A stretch of 64,000 nt of DNA from positions 4,349,246-4,413,245 of the forward strand of contig OZ017770.1 in assembly GCA_963969345.1 (NCBI GenBank), in the 5' to 3' direction. Position numbers and translations under genes: made by a program. The DNA comes from Turbatrix aceti. Lineage: Eukaryota; Nematoda; Chromadorea; Rhabditida; Panagrolaimidae. Positions 27,215-40,121 of this stretch are shown here, piece after piece; positions within the stretch are counted from its first letter, which is position 1; each line of letters starts with the position of its first letter. The notes under the pieces are model-generated. The model searched no databases. It was given only the letters and a program-made list of their open reading frames with translations, and was not told where the DNA came from.

Positions 27215-30200
27215 ATGCGTAATCCACTCATAATTGCTGCCCTCGTGGTGGCTCTGGCATCAATTTCCACATCCGGTGAGTTTGCCTTTATTTTCATTCA
27301 GAGATTGACGAATGTTTGTTTTTTAACACTGCTTTCTGGGGTGTGAAAATTGGGCTTGGTTGATTGCGCATTCAATGGAAGCGTGCCATCAGGATTTCTT
27401 TCTTTGGTCAAGTGTCACACGAGTGAGCTTTTGTAAGGCAAAACTAAGCTTTTTCCTACTTGACATTAGTTTTTTTTGTGTTGTGTTGCTTTGAAAAATC
27501 TAATTGTAGTTATTCAGTTAGAAGATGGCGTTTTTCAAATCAACTTTACGACGTAGATAGAACTCGGGGATTTTGTTTCTGACTTGAAAACCAACCTATT
27601 GGTAGGGGAGCACATTTCATGTTAACTTGCAAAATGGCATTTTAAAAAACTTTTAGTAGAGCACATTTATCAGCTGTTTTCCGATTTTGGATGCTACAAA
27701 AATTTCTCAATTGCGAAACTTGGTTGGTCATTTGTCTTGGATGTAGCTCTGCATGTAGCCTTCGCAAATGTAATTTAGCGCAAGTGTCGTTGACTAAAAT
27801 GGCAAAATAAAGTTATTTCTCGATAGGGGAAAAAAGTATACATGCCCTGTTGCATAGAAAATTTTTTGTTATTATTTGTTGGTTTGTCCTGATTGCATCT
27901 GCGTTGGCTCTTTTTTTTATATTCATTTGACAGCATCACAGATGAAGCTGAGACAGGCGTCACCCATAGAATATCTCATTCTATACTTTGAACGACAATG
28001 ACTCTGTTTTTATTTTTGTGTAGTTATGAAAAGTACACAGATATGCGCTCGATGTGTTTTCGTTGACTGACGGACTGATGACAGAATGCGCAATACGATG
28101 GGATGGATGCAAAGAGGTGATAGAAGATGCAGATAAAAAGTGTTTTACTCGAGACAAATGAAGACAGATTGGCGGCATGCGTAAAGGGCAACATTTGTAG
28201 GATATTGTTAGGCATACTGATTCTTGGATGTCAATCAAAAGTTTCGCACATGGTTGCTTTTTGGATGTTTAGGGCTAGTTTTCCCAGGCGCCGTTTATGA
28301 TCATAGCCAAGCCAAATTGGGCTTTACAACAGACGGATTGGTAAATGTGTTATCTTTACAGTGCTAAAACTAGGTTATCGTTGGTTGTATTTTTGGGTTG
28401 TTTTTCTGGCTTAGTTGCTTTTCCTAGTATTAACCCTTGTTCGGCGCTCAAACCGTGGTCGCCTGTTAGGTAAAGGTCAAAGTGCAGTGTTTGCCTCGGC
28501 GCAATTGATATAAAGGGTTCAAAAAAAGCAGCCGACGGTTTCTCTTGGCTCCTTGATTCGATTTAAAAAAAAATACAGCATACAAAGAAACAACATTTTT
28601 CAATTTGAATTTGCCATATCGCTGACATTTACCGAACACAAATGCCAATTGTTCATCTGCTATTTTGCACCCAATTTTTTTCGGTCAATGATTTTTTTGC
28701 CAAATTGTCTGCGATAAAACCCTGTATTAGACGAAGACGTATCGACGGATTATGCGTGCAAACAGAAGGCCTGAAAACAACGAGTTTGTGTAACTAGCGA
28801 TTTTCATCCTTGATACATCAACTGCGTTCAAGTTGTTTGCTTAAATTTTTTTTGGTTTGTTCTTGCGTAGGCTAAGCTTTGGAAAGACTGCGTGTTTCAG
28901 TTTGAGGGCTGATAATAAAACAATAAGATTTGTCTCGGGGCAGCCAGCATTTGTAATTCTGTAGAAATTAGTTTTTGTCTTGGACGCATGAGTTTTGCCT
29001 TGCCAGGACGAGAGTTGACTTTTTTAAAGAAAATTTGTGTTGTATTTAAATTGCTTTCTCCCAGGAGGGCAGTTTGTTCACAATAGAGACGAGGGAGCCT
29101 AAGAGAAAGGGATATGGAACAATGAAAGCTCGCGCCATATTGTAGGCAACGGTCATTCAATGCCGTTCCTTTTTTCTTGGCTTTGCTTGTGTCGTCTCGA
29201 TTTTCTTTTCACTCTTGTTGTCGGTGTTGCAAATCGGAGTCAGCAAGGGACGTAGACATTAAGCAAAGGGCAAGCTTGCGCGCCCCGCTGATCGAACGGA
29301 ACGCTCAAAAAGGCAACAAGCAGCGCTTCAAATTCGTCATGACAGGAAAGTCACTTTGCAAGTGGGCATCCTTTCCCAAATGAGTGTGCAATGGCGTTTG
29401 CGTTTGTTCGGCGATCGCCTCACTGAATCAACGGGAGTGACCTCGACACGCGTCATTCAAATCACAAAATATGTGACGGAAGGATCATCGCGCGGGTGAC
29501 GAACGGCGGCACGATGAAACAGATTTGTACGGCTTTTTGTTGGCATCCATTCTAGCATCTGTCACCCAAAAAAGGAACCATATGAAATGGATTTGTCGTT
29601 TTTATATCTCGTATACCGCTGCGCTGCGTTTGCCTCAATGACAGGTCAATTAGAAGCTATTGACGGGATCGACATGTCGCTTTTAGTGAGAATCTCAATC
29701 AAAAGGGCAGGAAGTGACAGCATTCATTGTTGGATTATGCAAATTTGTGTTTGCACAGTCTGGCACCGGGTTCACACTCTGTTGATCGCGTTTTATCCTT
29801 TTGTGAATGAACGGCACATTATTCGTTTGATGAGATTCAAACGATGGCATTAAAAAGCAAGCCTGGGGGGACTCGGACTATGTTTTTCGTTCAGTAAGGT
29901 ATTGTACGGTCTGCTGGTCGAGTGTTGGGAGAGCAAAATTATGATGGGGTGCTATTTGAAGTTTTATCGAAGCCTCACACGCGATGCGATGCAAAAATGT
30001 ATACTTAATGTGAGGTAGAGTGGGTGCTTGCTTACAGCACGCAGCTACTACTACCTTCCGTTGTCGCCGCCGTCGTCGACGACGATGATGATGATGAGTT
30101 ATTGTCCACTTAAATGTTCGATTTATTGAACACGCTTGGTTGGACGCAAGCACTTCGTGGAGAGCTGCAATAACTGGGGGCGGCAAATGAGGACTGAGGA

Positions 30201-33173
30201 AAGGGACTACGAATAAGTCAAATACAACAGGAACAACACTGATTGGCTTTTGTAGACGGGTTCAAGTGTTTTTGTAGTGTTTGAATAGTTTGTAATCGTT
30301 AAATATATTATCAAAAGACAAAAACGCAAATACGAAGACTACGTAGAACATTGAATTTCAGGATGGGAGCTGAAGGTTTCGCCTCCGACTAATCAGCTAC
30401 ACTCGCTCGTCACTGAAACAGATCACTACGTCGTGTGCGATGTCGTGTTTGGCCCGGAAGAGGATAGCAGTGAAGTCAATACCAACGTCGTTTGGTTGAA
30501 AAACGGCGTTGAGGTGCCTAAACAGCGAAGACGGTAAGCTGGCATTCCCAGGGCAAGAATTTACCTCATTCAAGTTTTTTTAGCCTACACAGAGCCGCGA
30601 TCTCCTTCATCAAGCCTACCTCCGCCGACAACGGCCTCTACGTATGCAAAGCCACGGTCGATGACAAAGAACGCAAAGACTCCGTCGATATCGTTTTCCA
30701 CGATCGTGCTGGATTTGTAAACATCGCCAGTACCCAGCATCCGGAAGACGGCTCAGATGCTCAGATTGTCTGCAACGTCAAGGGCGATAGCCTCGCCGAA
30801 ATCTACTGGCAGAAAGACGGCACTCTGCTGACTGTAGCCGACGAGCGCGGATACTCGTTTGAAAACGACAGCCAAACGCTGGTGATCCCCAAGTTCAACA
30901 GTGTATCCGATGACGGCACGTACACCTGCCACGTCGTTCAGTTCGCCCATATTTACCATACCGATATCAACGTTGTCGGCTTCTCCAAGCCTTTCATCTC
31001 GGTATTCGAATTCCCAGAAGACAACTACGGTTTCGAAGATGCCACTGCTACGTTCAAGTGCCAGGCTACCGGAAAGCCCACTCCTACCTACACGTGGGTC
31101 AAGAATGAGGCTGATGGCAAGGTAGTCAAGCTCGAAGGATCAGACAAGTACAAGATCGATGACGGTCTTCTCGGCATCAACTATCTTTCCGTCTCCGACG
31201 CCGGTGATTACAGCTGTGAAGCCACGAACAGTATTGGTGCTGACGTACGCGTAGCCAAGCTCAACGTTCATTGTAAGTGTGATTTATTTTTGTGTCGAGC
31301 GAAAATACGAATACTATTTTTAGTGAAACCCAAGATTGTCAAGATTCCCGACGTGTCTACCCTCGTTGGCCAAAGTGTGGAAATCCGCTGCCCGATTACA
31401 AGCGACACCGAGGTCCTCGACGCTTACTTTACGTTCAACGGTCAAAGGTATGAACCAGAAGTCATTCTGACCACAACTGTCGCGCCTGAATCTGAGTCGT
31501 CTGAAGAAGAAACTGAGGTTTATGTTGAAAGCCATACATTCGCCACGGTCCGCGCAGAACTCGAAGATGATACTGAATCCGAGCATCTTCAAGATCCCGA
31601 AGTCACAAACCTTTCCATGGAACAAGAACTCGAAGAGACCTCGACTTCGGAGTACATTCGTCGCCGCCGATCTATCACCCAGGAAAACGTGGTTGTCGAA
31701 TGGCAAGATTCTACCCTGGTGCTGACTATCACCAACGTGACCATGGAAAACAAAGGCCGTTATATCTGCAATGCCCAAAACCTTGCCGGTACAACCCACG
31801 AAGGCTCCCGTCTGCGCATCAACCACAAGCCGGTCTTCACGAACCACTCACAGCCTTTGCTCCGTCGCAGCCAGGGCGAGGAAGCCACCATCGTTTGCGA
31901 AGTCGACTCCGACCCCGCTGCCGAAATTGAGATCACTCAGAATGGCCGAATCTTTGATGCCGACGGTGTAAACGCTGTTGTCGAAAAGGAAGAAAACGGA
32001 ATTGTTGTGGCATTCAAGAATCTGACGGAAGGCGACTTTGGAACTTTCGAGTGCACCGCCCGCAACACGGAAGGCGATGCGACGCCCGTTGTGGTTGAGC
32101 TCGTTGAGATTTGTAAGTTTTCTTTGAATCATGATTTTCTGTTTTTACATAATGTTTGTTTCAGTGCCCGTCCGCCTGCCTACCTCAATTGTCTGCACTG
32201 ACCAGATCTACCCGAACTCGGCGACGTGCAAGATGCAGGGCTACGACGACGAACCCGGCAGTCTGCCCACCCTCTTCCGTGTTTACTACCTCGAATCCAT
32301 CGATCAACCTGCCGAAGACTTTGACTGGGAGCATGCCAACGAAATTCGTGACCGTCGCATGAACACCGATCGCACGGTCCTCATCAACGATCTCAAGCCA
32401 CGCAGCAACTACTTTGCCCGATTCCGCCCCGTCAATGAACTCGGCGACGGTCCTCTCAGCGAGGTTTTCCAGTTTGAAACCACTGTGCCTTGGAGTGAGT
32501 TTTGACTTTGCTTTTGGGCATTTTTCATGAGATAATGTTGTTTTTTTCAGCTCCAATGTCCCCCAACGTGACCTTCTCCTGCCCTGACGTGTGCGTCGTC
32601 GATTGGGAAGAACCCAACGACCGCGGATCTCCAGTCACTGAATACCGTATCATCATCGAAGAAGTCTCTGCCGCCTGCGAAGACTGCGAGGGCGAAGCAA
32701 CCGTGACGCCTTCTGACACTATTCTTGTCGGTCCCCGCACCCATCACGTCGACCTGCCCCAGCTCTTGCCTCTTCGCACCTATCAGCTCAGCCTGTACGC
32801 TGTCAACGATGTCGGCAACTCTGAGCCCACCGTTTTCACGCTGCAGACGACCGAGCAGAGCGGTCTTGCCAATCTCTTCACGCCTATCGATATCATCGGT
32901 CTGGTCATTCTCATCGCTCTGTTGCTATTGGTCATCTTCATTGCTGACTTCTTCTGCTACAAGTTCCGGGGCTGCGGCGTTCGTGCAACAATTCAACGAT
33001 GCTGCTGTGGTCATACTCGTCGCGCCAAGGACATCGAGCAGGGTGCCAACGGTGCTGAAAGTCACGTTCTCCTCGGCGGCACCACCATTCGCTCCGAGTA
33101 AGTTGTTTATATTTACGTAAAAAAACTGACTGATATAAATAATTGGTTTTTCAGTCGTAACCAGGACTTGTAA
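27215..33173 (+). CDS. ncam-1: NCAM/Fasciclin-II-type neural cell adhesion molecule
   Basis: Seven exons (27215-27275, 30362-30533, 30584-31272, 31324-32112, 32165-32494, 32551-33097, 33155-33173) encode 868 residues. A signal peptide (MRNPLIIAALVVALASISTS) forms exon 1. Five Ig domains follow, with typical YxCxA signatures such as GTYTCHV, GDYSCEATN and GRYICNAQN, then two FnIII domains and a TM helix at about 793-816 (GLVILIALLLLVIFIADFFC). The tail is short and Cys/Arg-rich. The 5 Ig + 2 FnIII order and the TM-proximal sequence fit NCAM/FasII, represented by ncam-1 in Caenorhabditis. Role: cell-surface adhesion in neurons. Odd: Ig4 carries an acidic insertion of about 70 residues ending in RRRR. 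The last intron changes the C-terminus; retention would end the protein two codons earlier in the exon-6 frame. Confidence 0.9.
27276..30361 (+). other. 3.1-kb first intron of the NCAM homologue
   Basis: It lies between the signal-peptide exon and the first Ig exon, the usual place for enhancers in nematode neuronal genes. No coding exon was found. A short stem with a GAGGTAG start lies at 30011-30058 (discussed in the findings). Confidence 0.7.
31452..31670 (+). other. acidic Ser/Thr/Glu-rich insertion with RRRR site in Ig4 of the NCAM homologue
   Basis: Residues about 351-423 interrupt the Ig4 fold between the strand carrying Cys330 and the strand with VVEWQDSTLVLTITNVT. The segment is rich in Glu, Ser and Thr and ends in RRRR (420-423) followed by Ser-Ile. 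Exon 4 contains it without an intron, so it is constitutive in this model. Confidence 0.75.
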
Positions 33174-34591
33174 TCACCATGCGCCATGCACACCTGCACA
33201 TACCATACCCGATGCTCCTCTCTTATTTGTATCACAATTTTTTTTTACTACTTTTACGCATGTCATCAAGTCTGACGGATAGTCTAGCAATAAGACATCC
33301 CTGCTCTCCGTGTCATCATCATCATCTTCACTCACTCAACCGTTACACTCATGCCGTTGTGCTGATTAAGATTTTTTACCTGCTTTTTTCTTGTTATCCT
33401 CCATTGCCCTCCATTGTTGTAGTTTTCGTTATTGATCAAGCAAGACCCTGACTTATCGTAATGATGTCATCATGATCCGTTTGCTTTCCTCCCGAACGTA
33501 CTCAGTAACCAGAATAGAATGGGACGATTCAAATGCGACAGAAACCAAAATCATCGGGTCGTCAATTGTTTGTACTGCTCACAATACGAGCGTTGCCTTT
33601 GTTGCACGAGATAAACATTATGTTTTTTATGGGCCTAAAAGGGGAATGAGACCGGGGACACATGAATGAAACTATAGCGAAGTTGATTGCCCACTTTGAT
33701 ACTGAAATCATTCATGGGAGCGGGCGGGCAGGCGTCACGTAGGAATCATAAACAATTAAAACCACTGAAACGGTAGCAGCCCAGGAAGGCTGGCTCGAGG
33801 AGCTCAATTATGCATGAATCGACCGGACTGTCTCCCGTGCCAAGCGGTTCAATGTGACTCACAACAAGCGGGCCGACTGGTTGGCTGCCGAGAACGATTC
33901 AGTCAGTGACCAACACTACTACTCTCCTCGAGACACCCGGCATGGACGACGACGACGCGTGTGTGCCCGAAGAGATACGACGCACAACCGGATTCGTCAC
34001 ATACTACACACACCCCCCAGCTGGTGGGAAGCAGCCCCTCCAGCGCGCTGAAGCGCAGCGCACGCGTTGTCTTGCCGCTGCACTTGCACCCATCGCAACA
34101 AACTGCAGGAAACCAGCTGACTGTCTTCTCTTTTTATGTTGCTCTTATCTTGTTTTACAGATTTTTTGTAATTTAAAAACAACAAGGTATTAATGATAAT
34201 AACAATACTCGGTTCCACGATATCTGTTTAACTTTTCATAATGGCTTTTTTCGCATGCAAACAACGGCCTTAGCACTTTTTTCTGTCTTTCAATGCATAA
34301 GCATATGCTCATGACTTGGCCTGTTTTCTTTGTAATCATACCTTTTGTTTTCAGAGAAATTTACAAAATACCCGGCGGTTTCGCGGTTATCGATTTAAAT
34401 GTTGCTTGTTTGTGTATTGTATCGATCCAGTTTTTGAGTGTCGTTTGTCTGCCGCGTGGATGTATTGCTATGCTCATGCGTGGCAAACATGTCGCTAAAC
34501 GACGATAAACTTTCAGATGTTTGACTAGTCCGACCTTTGCTTATGTAAAAAATTACTATCTGCCAAATAGGTGAACGCTTTGCTAACCGCA
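33174..34591. other. 1.4-kb intergenic region between the NCAM and JIP3 homologues
   Basis: It holds the NCAM 3' UTR and the promoter of the JIP3 gene. A short CATCATCATCAT run occurs near 33318. Open frames here show no family signature. Confidence 0.6.
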
Positions 34592-37500
34592 ATGGAACAT
34601 AACACTATGCAGAGCTCGATTAACAGCAATAATTCGAGCGAGGTCGGTTTTTATATCCATTCTCTTTTCTGTGGCGATTTTGGAGGGCAGCAGTTTGCAA
34701 GGGTGAACTTCACAGGGCATATTGCAGGTCGTATACGGCTCATCCTCCATTGCCGGAGCCGAAGAAGGCCGCGTCATGTCGGAAAAAGTCCAGGTTCTGG
34801 CCCAATCTGTCTACAGGCAGTTTGAGAGCATGATACAGAAGCATGGAGAGGACAGCGTCAAGGTGAGTGATATATGTACACATTGCGTGGTGAATGACGC
34901 CCAAAAGCTCAAGATAAAATCAAATATGCTAATCCTGAATCGATTTTTTACTGTTACTTTTTATGTCCCTTTGATACAACTTTCACTTTGTTTTTCATTG
35001 ATGCACAACCGATCATTGTTTGCAGGATTTGATGCCTCTCGTTGTCAATATCTTAGAAAATCTCGACTTGACGTATCTTGAGAAAGAAGAACATCTTGTT
35101 GACTTGGAAATGCTTCGTGAAGACAACGAACAACTCGTTACCCAGTACGAACGCGAAAAACAGTTGAGAAAAGCGCAGGATCAGGTTTGTCCTTTGTTTT
35201 TGGTTTTCATTGTTTTTTTCATGTAACAAACCGCTTGTAGAAATGTCTCGAACTCGAAGAAACCGCCGTTGACCATACCCGCGAACTGGAAAATAAAATC
35301 CAATCACTCGAGTCAGTCATTCGCATGCTTGAGCTTAAGGCCAAGAATGCGCAGGATCATGCTAATCGGCTCGAGGAACGGGAAACAATCCAGAAAGAGG
35401 AATACGATAAGCTGCATCACCGCTACAACGAGCTACTGCGCACTCACATTGATCATGTCGAGAGGACAAAGTATCTCATGGGAGCAGACAAGTTTGACAT
35501 GATGCAGTCGCTGCCAAAGAACAAACACGGCAGCATGGCCGTGAGCGTCGATTCCAACGTTCGCGGCATCTCAGACCTGATTAGCGCAGTTCACATGTCT
35601 CAGAGCACCCATGCTGACGTCAATCTTGCGAACCACATCAGCAGTGAGCGTAGGTTTTTTGTTGTTTGCACGGAGGATAAACAATTAGTTTTGTGTTTAT
35701 ATTTTGCAGGCGATTGGCAGGAAGAATTCGGTCAGACTCCCGATATCCTCACGTCTCCAAGAGAAGATGAAAATCTCGCGCAAGAGTACGCAGCTGCTGA
35801 AGAAGAGCCTGAAGAGCAGCAAAATGATTCTGAACGGTACACCAGAAAAAAAACTTTTCATCAATTAAAATTAATTTTTCAGTGACCAAAGCAGGGAACC
35901 AGAGGACTCTCTGACAGCTGATCTCACAGGTTTGTGTTATGCTTTATCATGGTCTTTCTTGAATAGCTATATCGATCAAAATCTTCATAATTGTTTGGAT
36001 CCTTACTCATTGCTTTTTTTGATACAGGAAATCTGGTGGATCCCGCCGAGTTCGCCTCTGCCGGTAATTTTTTTGTTCTCTGCTTGTTGTGCTTGTTTTA
36101 TTTTACACAAATTTTGAAAATGCGTTTGCTGAAGCAGTTTAATTTGAGTTTTCTTAATATTTCTCAAAAAAATTACTGGCCTTCGAGGTCAATAAAAAAA
36201 TTATTTCATAAACAGCAAAAATGGTCATTAAACTAATCATGCTCATTTTTTTCAGTCAATGACACTTTTATTGGTACGTTTACTACCCGTCGCTTTACGC
36301 TGTATTGCCTTGTGTGACAGAGCGTTACTTATTTGGTTACATTTTTTTATACACGGCACACGTTTGAAAACGCACTTCCTTTGTTTTTTGTTTTTAACAC
36401 TAATTTAATTAATAATAATTTAACATTTTTGGTTCACCTTCTAACGTCTTGTGAAAGCTTTCAATTAATTAACCACTAATTAGTACAAAAGTTTTTTTAC
36501 ACATAGTTAAGGATCACTTGTTTCGTAAAGCTTGTCTATTGTCTGGTGATAGTCTATTGTGTCGTCCTGTATCTGTGGCGTTTACAATCATTACAAGTTT
36601 TAGGCATGGGTCGTGAAGTGGAGAATTTGATCAAGGAGAATAACGAGTTGTTGGAGACAAAGAATGCCCTCAACATTGTCAAAAACGATCTCATCGCCCG
36701 GGTGGATGAACTCAGCAGCGAGAATGACATGCTTCGAAATGAAGTCAAAAACCTCGATACGCTCAAGAATAAACTCGGAGACCGACTCGTCGAACTTGAA
36801 TCTGAGCTTCGAGAAATGCGTGAAAAAGCCACTCACGAAGAAGCCGAACCCGAGGAAGACATTCCGATGGCTCAACGCAAACGCTTTACCCGGGTAGAAA
36901 TGGCGCGTGTGCTGATGGAACGCAACCAGTACAAGGAAAAACTCATGGAACTCGAAGACGCAGTCAAGTACACTGAAATGCAGCGTGCCAAGCGTAGTCT
37001 GAATCAGCAGAAAACACGAGGAGGCATTTGGGATTTGTAAGTGACTCTGAATTTTATTGACACCCTAATTATACTTTTTTTGCAGCTTTTCCGAACTCAT
37101 CGGCACCTCAGCTACGTCTAGTGGCCATCAACCGATTCGTAGAACCGGAAAACGTCCTACGGACCAAAACGCTCGCCGCAAAGCCCACGCACGAAACTAC
37201 GATCTCGATCTTGAAAGCGTGCAGGAAAAACGGATGGCTGAGCGCCGCCAACAGTACCGTGCCGTTAGCCAGCATATGAAAAGAGATGACGACAGCCGAA
37301 CCCATGCCTATGGCTGGTCGATACCCGTGACTGTGGATACCGCTTCTTCCAGCGCTTCGATTCCCGTTCCGGTGTGCTGTCGGCCTCTTCTCGATCGACA
37401 ACCGTCGCTTAAGGTTTGTTTAAAGGATTTTTGAAATTTTATTTTAAGACTGCTTTGTTCCAGATCTGGTGCGCCTCTGGAGTTGCATTGCACGGCGGCA

Positions 37501-40121
37501 AAACCAAAGACGGCGGCTACATTGTTGGCGATTCTGTGTTCTACAAAGACGTCTCAAATACGCCAGACGAGCAGGTGCCGCCTGATGCAAACAGGGTAGA
37601 TCTACTTGATTACGAGCTTAGGGTACGCGTTTGGTTGGCTTGGTTAACTCACTCACACAATTTGTTTTTGGTTTTTTTTGAATTCGCCGATAAGAAAACC
37701 AAATGCATGCCCGTGCCTTCGATCGCTGATTCTAATGCTTTGCTCGAGTATATGCTTACCGTCTTTTTTATAGATTCAGCAGCGCGAGAAGTTGGAACAG
37801 GAGTTCTCTATCTGGGAATGCAGTAGCCTGACCTGGGTGTGCAGTTCCAACGAACGACGCTCTTTTGTAACTATTCTTGACGCCAACAACCCCAACAACA
37901 TCATCGAGTGCTTTAACGTCGGTGAAGCCCACCTTCTTTCTGTAGCCTCCGTGGCTGGTGTCCGTGAATCCGACTACCCTGCCAGCGAGATCGAAGGCAC
38001 GAAGTTCAATCGTGTCGGCGGCTACGTGAAAAACCTTCCCGTCGACGTTGGCGAGCACGAAGACTTTGGCGCAGTCTCCTGGGTTCCTCTTCGTCAATCT
38101 GACACGGACGACATTCCAACCTACTGCTCGGTCGATGAGAAAACTTCTCCCAGAAAGGAACGTAATTATTCTGTCAGCGAAAAGAACCCGGACATTCCAG
38201 AAGAAGCTGACGAAATCGGTACGTGATTTTCATGAATGGCGCAAAATTTGTCGTGCAATGTTTAATTTTCCAAAATTGACAAAACTAATCAATTGATTGC
38301 TCAAAATTAATCTTTTCTTTAGCGCAAGATAGTTTGAAACCCAAGTCGCCCGAAATTTCGGCCAATGACTTGAACTCGCCTCGAACTTGTGTGACTCTCG
38401 AAAAACGTGTTACTTTTGCCGATCAAGTCCAAGAATCAGCTGATACAAAAGGTGGATAAGCGATCGTTGTTGTTGGTGTTTAGTGTGTGTTGTCAGCAGT
38501 GCATTCTTAAGTTCTGTGCTTATGTTGACCAAGTGACTAAGTAGTTTTTACATGCATGAGTCACAATAATCGGCGACTTCGTTCTGGTGTTGGTGCATCG
38601 AATTTTTTTTCACTTTTTGCTAAATCTTCTTTTCTCTTTTTTTGTTGCAGTTTTGCTCAATTGCGGAAATCTTACAAAAAAAACACGCAAACTAAAGTTT
38701 ACTTACCCGCACTTTTCTAATAACGAAAAAATGTGTAATTCATAATCCGCAGTTGACTTTGGTGTTTATTTTCTATTTTGTTTGTTTCACTTGATGTAAT
38801 ATTCGGTGTACGCAAGGGCAGCTGATAACACGATGCTTTGCTTTTTCAGAGGAGAGATCACTTCGCAGCTGGGCCCACTTGCAACCCCATATACGCGATG
38901 GGCTGAGCAAGTATGAAGGCGTCGGCGAGATCACGACTGCACTCCCGACCATGTGGATGGGTCTCGAAAATGATTAGTAAGTTTTTTCCACCTCTTCAGA
39001 CGCACAAACAAACCCTTTTTTGTAGCATCTACATCCATTCCGGTGTTTCCGAATGGCGAAAGTGTCTGCGACGGATAAAGATGCCGGACGCTGTCCTCCA
39101 CATCCTCCACTACAAGGGACGTGTCTTCGCCGCGCTTGCCAACGGCGCGATCGCAGTTTTCGTTCGTGATTCGGACGGAAATTGGTCCGACGCCGGCTAC
39201 CATCTTATCAAGCTCGGCAAGGCTACCAGCAGCGTCTGCCATCTTCTCGTCGTCTCCGGCAGAATCTGGGCCGCCTATAAAAATTGCGTTGTGGTGATTG
39301 ATCCCAAGGAACTCGTCATTGAAAGTGCTTTTGCCGCTCATCCCAGACGCGACAGCCAAGTTCGAAACATGGTCTGGGTCGGTGACGGTGTCTGGCTGTC
39401 CATTCGACTTGACAGTACTATCCGGCTCTATCACGCTCACACCTACCAGCACCTGCAGGACGTGGACATTGAGCCGTACATCACCAAGATGCTGGGATCC
39501 AATAAGCTTGATTTTCTGCATCTCAGGATTACTTCGTTGATTGTCATCAACTGCAGGCTTTGGATCGGCACTGGAACGGGTGTCATCGTGTCCGTGCCTC
39601 TGAGCGAAGGTTTGCAGCTTGGCTTTTGCATTAGAATTTTTTTTAAGCGCGTGCCATTTCAGAGAACAGCTCAAAAATCGAAAAATGCGACATGGGTAAG
39701 TCGAGTGATGAAGTGAAGGGCCCAGGGGGCTTGATTCGTGTCTATGGCAACCCCAACTCCGAACGAGTCTCTCCCGGCTCGTTTATTCCATACTGCAACA
39801 TGACCCAAGCTCAGCTGAGTTTCCACGGTCACAAGGATGCTGTTAGGTTTTTCCTACCAATTCCTGCAGGTAATTCAATTTTATATTAATTTTTTTGATT
39901 AACGCTAATTTGCCTATTTTTCAGATTCCAATCCCGCCCTGCTTGCCGAACTTGACACTCGTAAGATTCTTATGATTTCCGGAGGAGACGGCTACATTGA
40001 TTTCCGACTCGGTGAAGACGATGAGCCTCCTCCGACGGCTACAGATCAGGTCCGAATTCACGACATGTCTCATCTCATCGTGTGGGAAATTGAAGTGCCC
40101 AATCTTTCGAAGCATTTGTAA
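34592..40121 (+). CDS. unc-16: JNK-interacting protein 3/4 scaffold (JIP3, UNC-16 homologue)
   Basis: Seventeen exons: 34592-34642, 34728-34862, 35026-35184, 35241-35649, 35710-35836, 35883-35929, 36028-36063, 36256-36273, 36604-37036, 37086-37413, 37464-37622, 37774-38218, 38323-38451, 38850-38976, 39026-39609, 39663-39869, 39925-40121. They give 1196 residues, near C. elegans UNC-16 in length. RH1 and its coiled coil: [35 protein letters not shown] (residues about 18-240). Second zipper about 333-400. RH2 near 418-457: [22 protein letters not shown]40-like C-terminus with [47 protein letters not shown] and [15 protein letters not shown]3 links kinesin-1, dynein and the JNK cascade in axonal transport and lysosome positioning. 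Exon 1 was included because [10 protein letters not shown] is conserved in JIP3 and needs an upstream in-frame ATG. Confidence 0.93.
36028..36273 (+). other. two microexons (36 and 18 nt) in the JIP3 gene
   Basis: Exons 36028-36063 ([12 protein letters not shown]) and 36256-36273 (VNDTFI) both start and end in phase 1, so each can be skipped without a frameshift. They lie between the RH1 coiled coil and the second zipper. Confidence 0.75.

Noticed and set aside
31320..31847. 175-codon open frame on the minus strand
   Set aside because: Antisense to the NCAM Ig4/Ig5 exon, no independent support.
38931..39674. 247-codon open frame on the minus strand
   Set aside because: It is antisense to the WD40-like exon of the JIP3 gene, has no family similarity and results from the codon bias of the true strand.
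39692..39720. Possible GT donor after GACATG in the JIP3 gene
   Set aside because: Reading through keeps the frame into [12 protein letters not shown] and the conserved [20 protein letters not shown], so no intron is needed.
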